Notes: generated by a model from the sequence alone, not told the origin. 64,000 nt of DNA from MWBF01 sp040772005 (GCA_040772005.1 JAXGYZ010000002.1:496001-560000); one strand, 5' to 3'. Counted from the first letter of the stretch, positions 34,638 through 44,115 are shown. Numbers and translations are program-made.

Positions 34638-37151
34638 ATGCAATCCCTCGTCACCCCGCAGGATTTCTCGGATATCCGCTCGTGCGGCATCCGCTGGCGC
34701 GGCCACTGGATCTGGGTCCCCGAGGACAAAGTCGAGTTCACGTTCAGTTTTGGCGGTCCGAGAACCGGATCGCGTCCAGACTCGCACGGGCTGTTTCGCA
34801 AGCAGTTCACGCTGGACCGCGTCCCGCCGCGCGTGCCCGCGCGCATCACCGCAGACTCGCGCTATGCCCTCTACGTCAACGGGCAGGAGGTCGCGCGCGG
34901 GCCGGTGCGCAGCCAGCCCCGGCGCATGATGTATGACCTGGTCGATCTTGCGCCGTATCTCCGCCCAGGCGAGAACCTGATCGCGGTATACGTCAAGAAC
35001 TACGGCGCGCCCAATTCCTTCTACATCCCGCCCACGCCCAATTCCGGGCTGGGCAAGACCGGTGCGCTGGTGTTCGAGGCCGACCTCGGCCCCGCGGGCT
35101 GGCTGGTCAGCGACGACTCCTGGAAGGCGACCAAGTGCCACGCCTGGGATGCCGAAGAACTCGCCAGCCCCGACCTGGCCGGCGGCGGCGTGCCCGTCGA
35201 GCAACTGGACGCTCGCAAGCTGCCCGTGGGCTGGCAGCGTGCCGGCTTCGATGATGCAGAGTGGCCGACGGCGCAACTGCTGCGCGCCATCCATATCGGC
35301 GGATATGCGCGCTCCCAGCCGCCGACCGACCCTTACGGTCCGCTCTATCCCCGGCCCATCGCGCAGCTTGGCGGCGAGGTCGTCGCGCCCGCGCACATCA
35401 AGGTGGAATCTCTCCAGGGCACGGCCGACACGCCGGGAGCCGGGCCTGCCGCGCACGTGGCGGCCACGCTGAACCTGCCGGCCAGCCCGGTCGAGGCGGA
35501 CGCCGCGCTGCCGGTGACCGTGGAACTGGCCGCCGGTGGATCAGCCCGTCTGCTGGCCGACTTCGGCCGGATCGTCGCCGGGCTCGTGCAGATGGAGGTC
35601 GCGGCGCCTGCGGGGACTGTCTTCACGCTGAGCTATGTCGAGGAGCCGCTGACCGCCGCGCACCTGCGGCCTGGCGGCACGCACAGCGGCAGCCGTTATG
35701 TCGCGCGCGGGTACGACGATGTCCTGGAGCTATTCGACATCAACGGCCTCCGGTATATCTACGTCGTCATCGAGGCGGCGGATGGCCCGGTCACGCTCAA
35801 CAAGCTGGCCGTGCGCGAGATGCTCTACCCGTGGCAGCCCGGCGCGTCGTTCGAGTGCTCCGACCCGGAACTGAACACGCTCTACCATGCGGGCATCCGC
35901 ACGGTCAACCTCAACTCGTTCGACGCGTTCACCGACTGCCCGACGCGCGAGCAGCGTGCGTGGGTGGGCGATGCCGTGGTGCACCAGATGGTCCACCTGG
36001 CGACCAACACCGACTGGCGGCTGGCGTGGCAGTACCTCAACCTGGGCGCCTCCCCGCGGTCGGACGGCATTCTGCCGATGAGCGTCGGGGGTGAAATCGA
36101 GTTCGGGAACGGCTTGACCATCCCGGATTGGGGCCTGCACTGGGTGCATGGCGTGTATAACCTGTACCGCTTCGTGGGCGACCGGAGCGCGGTAAAGGCC
36201 TACATGCCCGTTATCGAGCGCCTCCTGCGCTGGTACGAACCGTATCAGACGGCAGCAGGCGTACTCAAAGACGTGCCAGAGTGGAACCTGGTGGACTGGG
36301 CCGCGCTGTTCGTGGAGGACACCAGCTCCATCCTGACGGCCATCTGGGCGCGCGGGCTGAAGGAGTTCATGGAGCTGGCGGAGTGGCTCGGTGAGAATGC
36401 CAGCCGCGAATGGGCCGCGGGGCTGTACGAGAAGGCGCGCGCCGGCTACGAGATGTTCTGGGACGGGGCGCGCGGGACGTACGTCGATCACATCAAGGAC
36501 GGCGTGCAGCAGAAGCCCATCAGCCAGGTGGCGGGCGCGCTGGCGGTCGTTTCCGGCCTGGCCCCGCAGGAGCGCTGGGCCCGCATCATGGAGACCGTCA
36601 CGAACCCTGACACGCTGGTCGTGCGCTCGTGGACCGGCGATGCCGGCGACTATTCGCCGGAGAAGATGCAGAAGCAGTTCATGGGCATCTACGAGGCCGA
36701 CTGGGATGTCGAGCGCGAGGTGGTCATCGGTGAGCCGTTCATCAGCTACCTGGTCCACGACGCGGTCGCGCAGGCCGGGCTGGCGGACAAGCTGACCGAG
36801 CTGTACCCGCGCTGGAGCGAGTTCCTGCAGGGCGGCTATGACACCATCGGCGAGTGCTGGGGCTGGGGCACGCACGTTCACGGCTGGAGCTGCACGCCGA
36901 CGAAAGACCTCATCTTTTACACGCTGGGCGTCACGCCTGCGGCGCCGGGCTACGCCGTCGCGCGCATTGCCCCGCGGCTGGGCAAGCTGGCCTGGGCCGA
37001 GGGCCAGGTGCCGACGCCGCACGGCCTCATCCACGTGCGCGCAGAGCGGGACAAGGTGACGGTCGAATCGCCCATCCCCGTGATCGTCGACCTGCCCGGC
37101 CGGGCGCTGCAGCAGCTCCCCGCGGGTTCGCACGAGGTGCACGCCGGTTGA
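34638..37151 (+). CDS. Alpha-L-rhamnosidase (GH78-like)
   Basis: 837 aa. N-terminal beta-sandwich domains (ADSRYALYVNGQEVARGPV, YDLVDLAPYLRPGENLIAVYV) precede a rhamnosidase-type beta domain and the six-hairpin catalytic domain. That domain carries FDAFTDCPTREQRAWVGDA, where the acidic residue of the REQ block and the later Glu are the expected catalytic acids. A C-terminal beta domain closes the protein. There is no signal peptide, so it should act on imported oligosaccharides. AAGGAG sits seven bases before the ATG. Confidence 0.85.
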   Translation: MQSLVTPQDFSDIRSCGIRWRGHWIWVPEDKVEFTFSFGGPRTGSRPDSHGLFRKQFTLDRVPPRVPARITADSRYALYVNGQEVARGPVRSQPRRMMYDLVDLAPYLRPGENLIAVYVKNYGAPNSFYIPPTPNSGLGKTGALVFEADLGPAGWLVSDDSWKATKCHAWDAEELASPDLAGGGVPVEQLDARKLPVGWQRAGFDDAEWPTAQLLRAIHIGGYARSQPPTDPYGPLYPRPIAQLGGEVVAPAHIKVESLQGTADTPGAGPAAHVAATLNLPASPVEADAALPVTVELAAGGSARLLADFGRIVAGLVQMEVAAPAGTVFTLSYVEEPLTAAHLRPGGTHSGSRYVARGYDDVLELFDINGLRYIYVVIEAADGPVTLNKLAVREMLYPWQPGASFECSDPELNTLYHAGIRTVNLNSFDAFTDCPTREQRAWVGDAVVHQMVHLATNTDWRLAWQYLNLGASPRSDGILPMSVGGEIEFGNGLTIPDWGLHWVHGVYNLYRFVGDRSAVKAYMPVIERLLRWYEPYQTAAGVLKDVPEWNLVDWAALFVEDTSSILTAIWARGLKEFMELAEWLGENASREWAAGLYEKARAGYEMFWDGARGTYVDHIKDGVQQKPISQVAGALAVVSGLAPQERWARIMETVTNPDTLVVRSWTGDAGDYSPEKMQKQFMGIYEADWDVEREVVIGEPFISYLVHDAVAQAGLADKLTELYPRWSEFLQGGYDTIGECWGWGTHVHGWSCTPTKDLIFYTLGVTPAAPGYAVARIAPRLGKLAWAEGQVPTPHGLIHVRAERDKVTVESPIPVIVDLPGRALQQLPAGSHEVHAG

Positions 37152-37181
37152 CGCCGCGCGGCGCAGGCGTGTAGAGTAATA

Positions 37182-37222
37182 GCCACAGAGGCCGGTTCGG
37201 GGACATCCCGGGCCGGCCTTCT
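37182..37222 (+). terminator. Probable GH78 terminator
   Basis: AGGCCGG (37189-37195) pairs with CCGGCCT (37213-37219) around a GC-rich loop; TTCTGTTAC follows. The U-run is poor. Confidence 0.4.
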
Positions 37223-37262
37223 GTTACATATCCTCAGGTTGGGTACGCTTCAACTTGGGGGC

Positions 37263-37321
37263 GTGAGCATCCTTCAATTGCGTCCGACGCGCAGCACCGC
37301 CCGTAGCCGAAGGATGCTCAC
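37263..37321. repeat. Hairpin repeat GTGAGCATCCTTC
   Basis: Thirteen-base perfect arms (37263-37275 and 37309-37321) with a 33-bp loop. Part of a 530-bp gene-free stretch (37152-37681) that consists almost entirely of palindromic elements. Confidence 0.6.
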
Positions 37322-37347
37322 TTGCCGCTCGCCGCGCGAGACACGCC

Positions 37348-37539
37348 CCCGCGGATGCGTGCGTTTCACGTTGGGGGCGCGGCCATCGCGGATAAACGAA
37401 TGCGCTGGCGCGCCACGAATACGCGAATCGTGGGCGCCGCGGCGGGATATTCGGGTATCCGTGCCCAGCGCCGCAGCGCCATTCGCGTATGCGCGCTGGC
37501 CGCGTTCGCCCCCAGTATGAAACGCGCCCCCGCGGATGC
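37348..37539. mobile_element. 170-bp MITE-like element, copy 2, with flanking direct repeats
   Basis: The core 37359-37528 is the same length as, and differs at two positions from, 7081-7250. The 11-mer CCCGCGGATGC abuts both ends (37348-37358 and 37529-37539). This flank differs from that of copy 1, so the two insertions look independent and the flanks look like target duplications. Confidence 0.82.
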
Positions 37540-37572
37540 GTGCGTTTGACGCGACGCGTGCCTCCTGTTACA

Positions 37573-37604
37573 CTGGTGACCAGTTACCCGCAACTGGTCA
37601 CCAG
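37573..37604. repeat. Perfect 13-bp hairpin
   Basis: CTGGTGACCAGTT (37573-37585), loop ACCCGC, complement (37592-37604). It lies upstream of the first FAD reductase and may end up in its leader. Confidence 0.6.
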
Positions 37605-37681
37605 CCGCCAGTTCTCCGCATGCCGCCAGGCGCGGCTCTGTTTTGGGATGCCTGTCCCCATCCTGCGTGAGGTGAAAGACG

Positions 37682-38992
37682 ATGGACCTCCGCCTGCGAA
37701 ACGGTGATCGGGTGTGCATTGTCGGTGGGGGGCCGGCGGGTTGCTTCGCTGCACTGCACCTGCTCCGGCTGGCGCGCGAAGCCGGGATCGAGTGCCAGGT
37801 CTTCATCTTCGAACCCCATGACTACATCACGCCGGGCGCGCCCCGTAACTGCAAGGGCTGCGCCGGCATCCTCTCCGCGGGCGCCCTGCGACACATGGCG
37901 ACGCTTGGCCTCACACTGCCGCGCGAGGTCATCCAGTCAGAGCTGCGGGCGTATCAATTGTTCATCCGTGGGCAGGTGGCCGTGATCGAGCAGCCCGTGG
38001 CGGGCCGCAAGATTCTGAGCGTCTATCGCGGCACCGGCCCGCGCCACCATCCGGGCGAGCCGCTGTCCAGCTTCGACGGCTTTCTCCTGTCCCAGGCCAT
38101 TGCCGCCGGCGCGCATCATGTACCGGCGCGGGTGCGTAAGGTGACCTGGGATGACCGGCCCATCGTGCATACGGACAGGGGCACGCAGCCGGCCGAGCTG
38201 CTCGTCCTGGCAACCGGCGTCAACGCCCGGCCGCCGCTGGATGCCAGCTTCGGCTATCAGCCGCCCGGCAGCGCGGTGATGGCGCAGGACGAAATCCTCC
38301 GGCCCGAGGGCTGGCCGGAGGACACAGTGGCCGGCTTCTTTGGCGAGCCGCCCGGCCTGCTGTTCGGCGCGCTCGTGCCGAAGGGCGCCTACCTCAACGT
38401 CTCGCTGCTCTGGCGCGATGCGCCTGCCCATGCCATCCAGCAGTTCTACGAGGCACAGTCCCGGATCCTGAGCGACCTCTTTCCATCCGCGCCGCGGAGC
38501 TTCTGCGGCTGCAACCCGCGCATCCTGACCGGCCCCGCGACTGTGTACTACGGGGATCGCTGGGTCAGCGTGGGTGATGCGGTCGTGTCGCACCTGTACA
38601 AGGATGGCATCAATTCGGCTTTCATTACGGCCCGGGGAGCCATGACCGCGGCCGTGCAGGCGGGCATCGGCCGCGCGGACTTCGAACGCGCGTACCGGCC
38701 GGTCTGCGCCCAGCTCGCCGCCGATAACCGGTACGGCGCGCTGCTGTATTCGGTGTTTAGCCAGCTTCTGACCTTGCCGAGCTTCGCGACGGCTTTTGCG
38801 GAGTCCGTGCGCACAGAAACGGCGCTGAACCCGGCGGGACGCGTACATGCCCGCCTGCTGTGGGGGATGCTGACCGGCGATGAGCCGTACCGCGACCTTT
38901 TTCGCCTGGTCCTCCGCCCGCGGGGAGCCTGGGCCTTCGTGCGCCATCTGCTGCGCGCCCTCGCGGCGCGTCCTGTCAGGAGCGGGCCGTAG
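37682..38992 (+). CDS. Geranylgeranyl-reductase-like FAD oxidoreductase 1
   Basis: 436 aa. It has the FAD-binding Rossmann motif RVCIVGGGPAGCFAALHLL, the central sheet VLATGVNARPP, and the second FAD motif VYYGDRWVSVGDAVVSHLYKDGI. Overall it resembles the GGR/flavin monooxygenase group that reduces prenyl chains or hydroxylates small molecules. Unusually, CKGCAGIL follows the first domain, a CxxCAG block also seen in archaeal-type GGRs. GAGGTGA precedes the start. The substrate is unknown. A paralogue follows downstream. Confidence 0.78.
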   Translation: MDLRLRNGDRVCIVGGGPAGCFAALHLLRLAREAGIECQVFIFEPHDYITPGAPRNCKGCAGILSAGALRHMATLGLTLPREVIQSELRAYQLFIRGQVAVIEQPVAGRKILSVYRGTGPRHHPGEPLSSFDGFLLSQAIAAGAHHVPARVRKVTWDDRPIVHTDRGTQPAELLVLATGVNARPPLDASFGYQPPGSAVMAQDEILRPEGWPEDTVAGFFGEPPGLLFGALVPKGAYLNVSLLWRDAPAHAIQQFYEAQSRILSDLFPSAPRSFCGCNPRILTGPATVYYGDRWVSVGDAVVSHLYKDGINSAFITARGAMTAAVQAGIGRADFERAYRPVCAQLAADNRYGALLYSVFSQLLTLPSFATAFAESVRTETALNPAGRVHARLLWGMLTGDEPYRDLFRLVLRPRGAWAFVRHLLRALAARPVRSGP

Positions 38993-39021
38993 GGTTTGGC
39001 AGCGTCTTTGTGCAGGGGAGC

Positions 39022-39090
39022 GGAGTGGAGCGTCCTCAGACGCGGAACGGTCCGGTTCAACTGAGGGACGGTCCGCATTTGAGAATGCGG
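39022..39090. repeat. Dispersed repeat A, copy 2
   Basis: 39022-39050 is identical over 29 bases to 4193-4221 and is again followed by a GTCCGCAT/ATGCGGAC hairpin (ending near 39090). It lies between the two FAD reductases. A GACGCAAAGAGCGCCAAG remnant of another repeat type follows at 39119-39137. Confidence 0.75.
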
Positions 39091-39179
39091 ACTCCGCACT
39101 GAAACTGATCTCACGCCAGGACGCAAAGAGCGCCAAGTGATATGTGTATGCAGTGTGCAGCACCGGAGGGAGGGATGCC

Positions 39180-40424
39180 ATGAGCGGCCTGGGGGCGTTA
39201 TCCGAGGGCAGCCGGGTGGTGATTGTGGGCGGCGGACCGGGCGGAGTGGCGTGCGGCCTGTTGCTGCAGCGCATGGCCCAGGAGGCCGGCCGCCGGCTGG
39301 ACATCACCATCGTCGAAGGCAAGCAGTTCTCAGGCGCGCACCACCATAATCTGTGCGCAGGGGTCCTCTCGCCGCCGCTGCCTGAGCTGCTCGGCGAGCG
39401 CGTGGATGTGTGCTTTCCGGGCTGCCTGCCTCACCGGGAGATCAGCGGCTACATCCTGCACAGCCCGCACGCTCAGATTGTCCTGGACGACCGGCACCAA
39501 CCCTCGGTGGCGCTGCGCCGCGTCCAGTTCGACGACTACATGCTGGAAATCGCGCGGGCGCGCGGACTGACCGTCATGCGGGCGCGCGCGGTGGATCTGG
39601 ATTTCCACGCCGACCGGGCGGTCGTCTACACGGAGAGTGCGCCGTTGGAGGCGGACGTCGTGGTGGGCGCGTTCGGGATGGATGACGGGACGGGCGCCGT
39701 CTTTGCGCGGGCCGTGGGCTACCGCCCGCCGCAGGCCCTGGCCAGCATTGTGACCCGGCTGCACCCCGGGCCGGACGGTATGGCGGCTTTCGGCCCGCAC
39801 ATCCATGCCTTTCTCAGCGCGTCGCCGCACATCGAGTTCGGGGCGGTCACGCCCAAGGACGACCACCTGACCATCAACATCGCGGGCAGTGCCGTCACGG
39901 ACGAGCAACTGGCGGGGTTCCTGCGCTGGCCCCAGGTGCGCGCCGTCCTCCCCAATTTCGGACGCGCCGGTGAGCTCGATCCCACGGACCTGAAGGTCTA
40001 CAAGGGGCGCTTCCCGTCCTCGCTGGCCCACCGCTATTACGGCGACCGCTTCGTGCTCGTGGGCGATGCGGCCGGGCTGGTGCGCGCATTCAAGGGCAAG
40101 GGGGTGACCTCGGCGGTGCTGACGGGCATGCGCGCCGCGGAGACCATCTTCCAGGTCGGCATCTCCGAGGCCGCCTTTGCGCAGCACTATGCGGCCGCGA
40201 ACCGCGATATCACCGGCGACCTACTGTACGGCCAGGGCATGCGTCTGCTGGTGCGGCTTTCGGCGCGGCTTGGCCTGCTGGACCCGGTGCTGCGTGCTGC
40301 GCGCAACAGCCGGACGATCCAGGAGGCGCTCTTCGGCGCGGTATCGGGCTATACGACCTACCGCAAGGTGCTCAGTGGGATGCTGCGGCCTGCCTCGGTC
40401 GTGGCGATCCTGCGTGCGCTGTAG
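39180..40424 (+). CDS. Geranylgeranyl-reductase-like FAD oxidoreductase 2
   Basis: 414 aa from the ATG at 39180, which has GGAGGGAGGG just upstream. FAD motifs RVVIVGGGPGGVACGLLL and YYGDRFVLVGDAAGLVRAFKGKGV match the first copy in order and spacing; NLCAGVLSPPLPELL aligns with its CKGCAGILSAGAL, with one cysteine lost. The two are paralogues that probably act on the same class of lipid or isoprenoid. A repeat-filled gap of about 190 bp separates them, so co-transcription is possible but not assured. Confidence 0.78.
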   Translation: MSGLGALSEGSRVVIVGGGPGGVACGLLLQRMAQEAGRRLDITIVEGKQFSGAHHHNLCAGVLSPPLPELLGERVDVCFPGCLPHREISGYILHSPHAQIVLDDRHQPSVALRRVQFDDYMLEIARARGLTVMRARAVDLDFHADRAVVYTESAPLEADVVVGAFGMDDGTGAVFARAVGYRPPQALASIVTRLHPGPDGMAAFGPHIHAFLSASPHIEFGAVTPKDDHLTINIAGSAVTDEQLAGFLRWPQVRAVLPNFGRAGELDPTDLKVYKGRFPSSLAHRYYGDRFVLVGDAAGLVRAFKGKGVTSAVLTGMRAAETIFQVGISEAAFAQHYAAANRDITGDLLYGQGMRLLVRLSARLGLLDPVLRAARNSRTIQEALFGAVSGYTTYRKVLSGMLRPASVVAILRAL

Positions 40425-40503
40425 AGGATTGGACTCGAGGCTTCAGCCGGTTGGGCAGCTGTGTACCTATACTCAGTCCAATGTGAAAACCCGAGGCGAT
40501 TCT

Positions 40504-40570
40504 GGACAGGATTGACAGGATTTACAGGAGGATTTACAGGAGCAATCTTGTCAATCCTGTCAATCCTGTC
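40504..40570. repeat. GACAGGATT-period mirror repeat
   Basis: Left arm of GGACAGGATTGACAGGATT / TACAGGAGGATT units (40504-40540); right arm of the inverse, CAATCCTGTCAATCCTGTC (40543-40570). It lies upstream of the GH29 promoter. At 40433-40451 a TCGAGGCTTCAGCCGG block is shared, inverted, with 4415-4432. Confidence 0.7.
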
Positions 40571-40609
40571 TCAGCTCGAACGCAGCCTCGACCCCAGTTC
40601 TGCCCCGGG

Positions 40610-40639
40610 TTGGCTCATCTCCGGTCGGTGGGCTATAAT
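40610..40639 (+). promoter_or_regulatory. GH29 promoter candidate
   Basis: TTGGCT (40610-40615), 18 bp, TATAAT (40634-40639), about 37 bp before the start codon. Confidence 0.5.
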
Positions 40640-40675
40640 GCCCACTCAATCCCCAAACCATGGAGCGCAGACAGC

Positions 40676-42025
40676 ATGACACAACCCCTTCCCATCGAAG
40701 ATGACCAGAACGCGCCGGCGCCGTTCGGCGGCAGCGTCGTCCAGGCCGCGCAGGTGTCCGGCAACCGGCCCACGCGCGTCGCGTGGTTCAGGACGTTGGG
40801 CCTCGGCCTGTTCATCCACTGGAGCGTCGACTCGCAGCTCGGGATGGTCATCAGCCACTCGCTGGTCGGCGCATCCGACGACTACGTGCGGCGTTATTTC
40901 GATGATCTGCCCAAGACCTTCTGCCCGGAACACTTTGCGCCAGACGAGTGGGCGCGGCTGGCGGCCGTGTGCGGATTCCGCTATGTGGTCTTCACGACGA
41001 AGCATCACAACGGCTTCTGCATGTTCGAGACGGCCACCACCGACTTCGACGTCATGCACACGCCCTATCAGCGGGACATCACCCGGCAGGTGGTCGAGGC
41101 GTTTCGCAGGCAGGGCATCGCCATCGGCTTCTACTTCTCGCCCGATGATTTCTCCGTCCTGCGCCGGCAGGGCATCGAGATTGCGCGCGGGCGGCAGGAG
41201 GTGGACCCGCTGCACAATCCCGACCTGATGGCGCTCAACCGGGTGCAGTTGCGCGAGCTGCTCACGAACTACGGCCCGGTGGACCTGCTTTTCTTCGATG
41301 GGCAGGCGGAGGGGCTGAAGCAGCTTGCCTGGGAGCTCCAGCCGGATGTCGTGGTGACGCGCGGGGATATGGCGACGCCGGAACAGCGCCTGCCGGACCG
41401 CGCGCTGCCCGGCCCGTGGGAGAGCTGCATCACGATGGGCACCGCGTGGCAGTACCAGCCGACGAACGAGACTTACAAGTCGGGCCGCGACCTCATCCTG
41501 CTGCTGGCGGAGGCGCGCGCCAAGGGCGGCAACCTGCTGCTCAACGTCGGACCGAAACCGGACGGCGCGCTGCCGGAAGAACAGGTCAGCCGGCTGATGG
41601 AGCTGGGGCTGTGGAACTTCATCAACGCGGAGGCCGTATTCGGCACGGAGGCCTGCGAACTCACCCGCGAGCCCGGCGCGTGGTTTACCCGGCGCGGGGA
41701 CACGGTGTATGCGATTCTGACCGACATCGACTGGACGCAGGCGGAGGATACGACCGGCCACAGCTTTGCGCGGGGATCGCGCACCTACGGCAAGCGCGCT
41801 GCGGTGACGCTGCAGCACGTGCGGACCGGCCCGGAGACGGTTGTCAGCGTGCTGGGCCAGTCCGGACGGCACCTGGAATACAACGACGCGGCCGACCCGG
41901 CTCCGCGCTGGCTGCAGGATGAGGCGGGGCTGCACGTCTCGGTCATGAGCAGCCAGCGCATCTACGATGCGTGGGGCTGGAACAATCCGGTGGTGTTGAA
42001 GATCACGCAGGCGAGCGTGCGATGA
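40676..42025 (+). CDS. Alpha-L-fucosidase (GH29-like)
   Basis: 449 aa. The barrel motifs LGLFIHWSVDSQLGM, YVVFTTKHHNGFCMF (KHHDGF block with N for D), FYFSPDDFSV and the nucleophile region VDLLFFDGQAEGL fit GH29; a C-terminal beta domain follows. It should release terminal L-fucose. No signal peptide is visible. The ATG at 40676 is preferred over upstream codons because it sits at the normal N-terminus behind a plausible promoter. It is convergent with the GH106-like gene. Confidence 0.85.
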   Translation: MTQPLPIEDDQNAPAPFGGSVVQAAQVSGNRPTRVAWFRTLGLGLFIHWSVDSQLGMVISHSLVGASDDYVRRYFDDLPKTFCPEHFAPDEWARLAAVCGFRYVVFTTKHHNGFCMFETATTDFDVMHTPYQRDITRQVVEAFRRQGIAIGFYFSPDDFSVLRRQGIEIARGRQEVDPLHNPDLMALNRVQLRELLTNYGPVDLLFFDGQAEGLKQLAWELQPDVVVTRGDMATPEQRLPDRALPGPWESCITMGTAWQYQPTNETYKSGRDLILLLAEARAKGGNLLLNVGPKPDGALPEEQVSRLMELGLWNFINAEAVFGTEACELTREPGAWFTRRGDTVYAILTDIDWTQAEDTTGHSFARGSRTYGKRAAVTLQHVRTGPETVVSVLGQSGRHLEYNDAADPAPRWLQDEAGLHVSVMSSQRIYDAWGWNNPVVLKITQASVR

Positions 42026-42050
42026 TGAAGCGGCCGTCCTCACCTCCTGT

Positions 42051-42099
42051 CCCCCTCTCCTGAAGTGCGGGCCAAAGGTCCACACTTCAGGAGAGGGGG
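42051..42099. terminator. Bidirectional hairpin between GH29 and GH106-like genes
   Basis: Perfect 17-bp stem (42051-42067 with 42083-42099) and a 15-nt loop. It lies in a convergent gap of 91 bp. It lacks clear U-runs. Confidence 0.6.
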
Positions 42100-42116
42100 A
42101 GTCAGAGGGGGTGAGG

Positions 42117-43988
42117 TCACGGCGCAGCGGCATCCGTTGCCACAATGGTCGTAAACGCGTGGCCGGGGAGCGTGAGACTGCCGTCCGGCGGGAGCGGCTG
42201 TGTCGCGCCGGTCCACGGGTCGAAGATGAACGCGGGGCCGGGCACGGGCAGCTCCACCTGGAACTCGACCGGCGGCTGCGTCTCGTTGAAGAGCATGAAG
42301 ACGTGGCGCCCGGCTTCCTGTGCGTCGTCCGACTTGACGACGTGGCGCACGCGCAGCCCCGGCACGCGCGGTGCAATGCGGAGGTCGCGCGGGGTGCAGG
42401 CATCCAGCAGCGCGATGAGTTCGGCATCCGCCATCCCCGCATCGTAGCGCACGAGCCGGCCCGCGCGCGCCAGCCGGGCAAGCGCCGGCTCCGCCCGCGC
42501 ATCGAACTGCCCCTCCACGATCAGCGCGGCGTAGCACATGCCTGCCAGGTGGATGCCCTCCGCATCCACGCGTGCATCCTCCCACAGGTGGCGCTCCTCC
42601 AGGTAGTTGAAGTCGCGCTGGTGTTCCAGGCAGACCTTCGCGGGCTGCCAGGGCAGGCTGTTGGCCTGGCCGAGGATCGCGATGTGGCAGACGTGGCGGC
42701 TGTTGGCGTTGAGCCAGCTCAGCCGGCGACAGGCATCCGCATACTCGCCGTAGCGATCCCACCAGGCCGCGTGCGGGCCGACATCCGGCGGCCGCTCGTC
42801 GCGCCGGGGCCCGCGCACCGAGTAGTAGAAGGCGTGCGGGAAGAGCCAGTTCACCCCGCGGATGAAGCACCAGTGAGCCAGCCAGGTCATCTCGTCCCAG
42901 GTAAGTTCGTGGCCGTACGCGCCGCAGCACTCGTTGGCGTTGCGCCGCCGGCCTCCGTGCAGCATCGCGGACGCGCTGCACTTGGCCTGCGTTGCCTCCC
43001 GGCCTTCGAGCGCGGTCGGGTGATCGGGCAGGACCCAGCGCCACACGAGGTCCTGGCCGGGCACATGGAAGAAGCGCAGCGCGCCGATGTCGCAGCCCTG
43101 CGCGGGGTGGCCGGTCAGCGCCACGCCGTGCGCCTCGCACCACGCGGACAACTGCGCGTAGAAGGTCTCCTCCAGGCGCAGGCCGATGGCCCGTTCGTAG
43201 TCCGCGCGGTAGTGCAGCGCGTCCGGCTCGTCGTCGTACCAGAGCGCGGGCAGGTGAGGCGTGAAGTCGTAGCCTAGAATGCGGTTCACCTCGGGCAGGA
43301 TGCCGCGCGTGCCCGGTACGACGGCCCATGGACCGCGCCCGCGCTCGCGCAGGCGGCCCAGCGGGGCGGGTTCGTCGGTGAAGATGGCGGGGATCGTCGT
43401 CCCGAAGTAGTGGCCGAAGCGCGCGGCGAAGCCGTCGTAGACGAGGCGGATGAAGGCTGCTACGGCCTCCGGATTGAGGATGTCGGCCGCGGGCGGCTCG
43501 TCCTCCGCGGGACCGCCGTCGATATAGTGAAGGCCGCGGATGTAGCTGTCGACCAGTCGGTCGATGACCGTGATGAGGCGGCCGTCCGCGCGGGGCACGG
43601 TTGCGACCATATTGGCGTCTGGCGGCAGAGCGGCCCCGGCATCGATCAAGGCCAGGCCGCGGCACTGGTAGGCCGGGTTCGCCGCGACGACCTGGCCGGA
43701 GGAGGACCCGGAAGGATACATGCCTTCGTCGTAGAGCACGACCGACATGCCCCGCCGCCGGGCCTCTTCGATGGCGACCGCGTAGAAATGCAGGAGACGC
43801 TCGGACATCCAGCCGAGCTCACGCGGCAGGCCGACGCGCGGGTGGATCACGAAGCCGTAGACCCCGTGGGCCTCCATGTCCTCGATCTGGCGGACGATCT
43901 CGCGCTCGTTCAGGTCGTCGTTCCAGAACCAGAACGGCATCACGCTGAACTCGCGCGGCGGCTGGCACCAGGATGCAGGTATGTTCAT
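42117..43988 (-). CDS. GH106-like glycoside hydrolase (putative rhamnosidase family)
   Basis: 623 aa from the ATG at 43988 (GGAG about 10 bases upstream). The N-terminus REFSVMPFWFWNDDLNEREIVRQIEDMEAHGVYGFVIHPRVGLP is the barrel start of GH106-like enzymes; later blocks include VLYDEGMYPSGSSSGQV, IFTDEPAP and a late jelly-roll. Many full GH106 enzymes exceed 900 residues, so this is a short form. No signal peptide. The activity is inferred only from the family and from the neighbouring GH78 and GH29 genes. Confidence 0.68.
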   Translation of the reverse strand: MNIPASWCQPPREFSVMPFWFWNDDLNEREIVRQIEDMEAHGVYGFVIHPRVGLPRELGWMSERLLHFYAVAIEEARRRGMSVVLYDEGMYPSGSSSGQVVAANPAYQCRGLALIDAGAALPPDANMVATVPRADGRLITVIDRLVDSYIRGLHYIDGGPAEDEPPAADILNPEAVAAFIRLVYDGFAARFGHYFGTTIPAIFTDEPAPLGRLRERGRGPWAVVPGTRGILPEVNRILGYDFTPHLPALWYDDEPDALHYRADYERAIGLRLEETFYAQLSAWCEAHGVALTGHPAQGCDIGALRFFHVPGQDLVWRWVLPDHPTALEGREATQAKCSASAMLHGGRRRNANECCGAYGHELTWDEMTWLAHWCFIRGVNWLFPHAFYYSVRGPRRDERPPDVGPHAAWWDRYGEYADACRRLSWLNANSRHVCHIAILGQANSLPWQPAKVCLEHQRDFNYLEERHLWEDARVDAEGIHLAGMCYAALIVEGQFDARAEPALARLARAGRLVRYDAGMADAELIALLDACTPRDLRIAPRVPGLRVRHVVKSDDAQEAGRHVFMLFNETQPPVEFQVELPVPGPAFIFDPWTGATQPLPPDGSLTLPGHAFTTIVATDAAAP

Positions 43989-44115
43989 GCGGTTTGTCTC
44001 CGCCTGAGTGCAACCACGGAATACACGGACCACGCGGAAGGGTTACTGTTTGGCTGTTCTGAGAGTGTCTATCCGAAAAGCCGGTAGCCTAGTACCTCGT
44101 CAACGGTCATTGGAT

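Noticed and set aside
40646..42502. 618-codon minus-strand frame across the GH29 gene
   Set aside because: Antisense to GH29 and overlaps the GH106-like gene in another frame.
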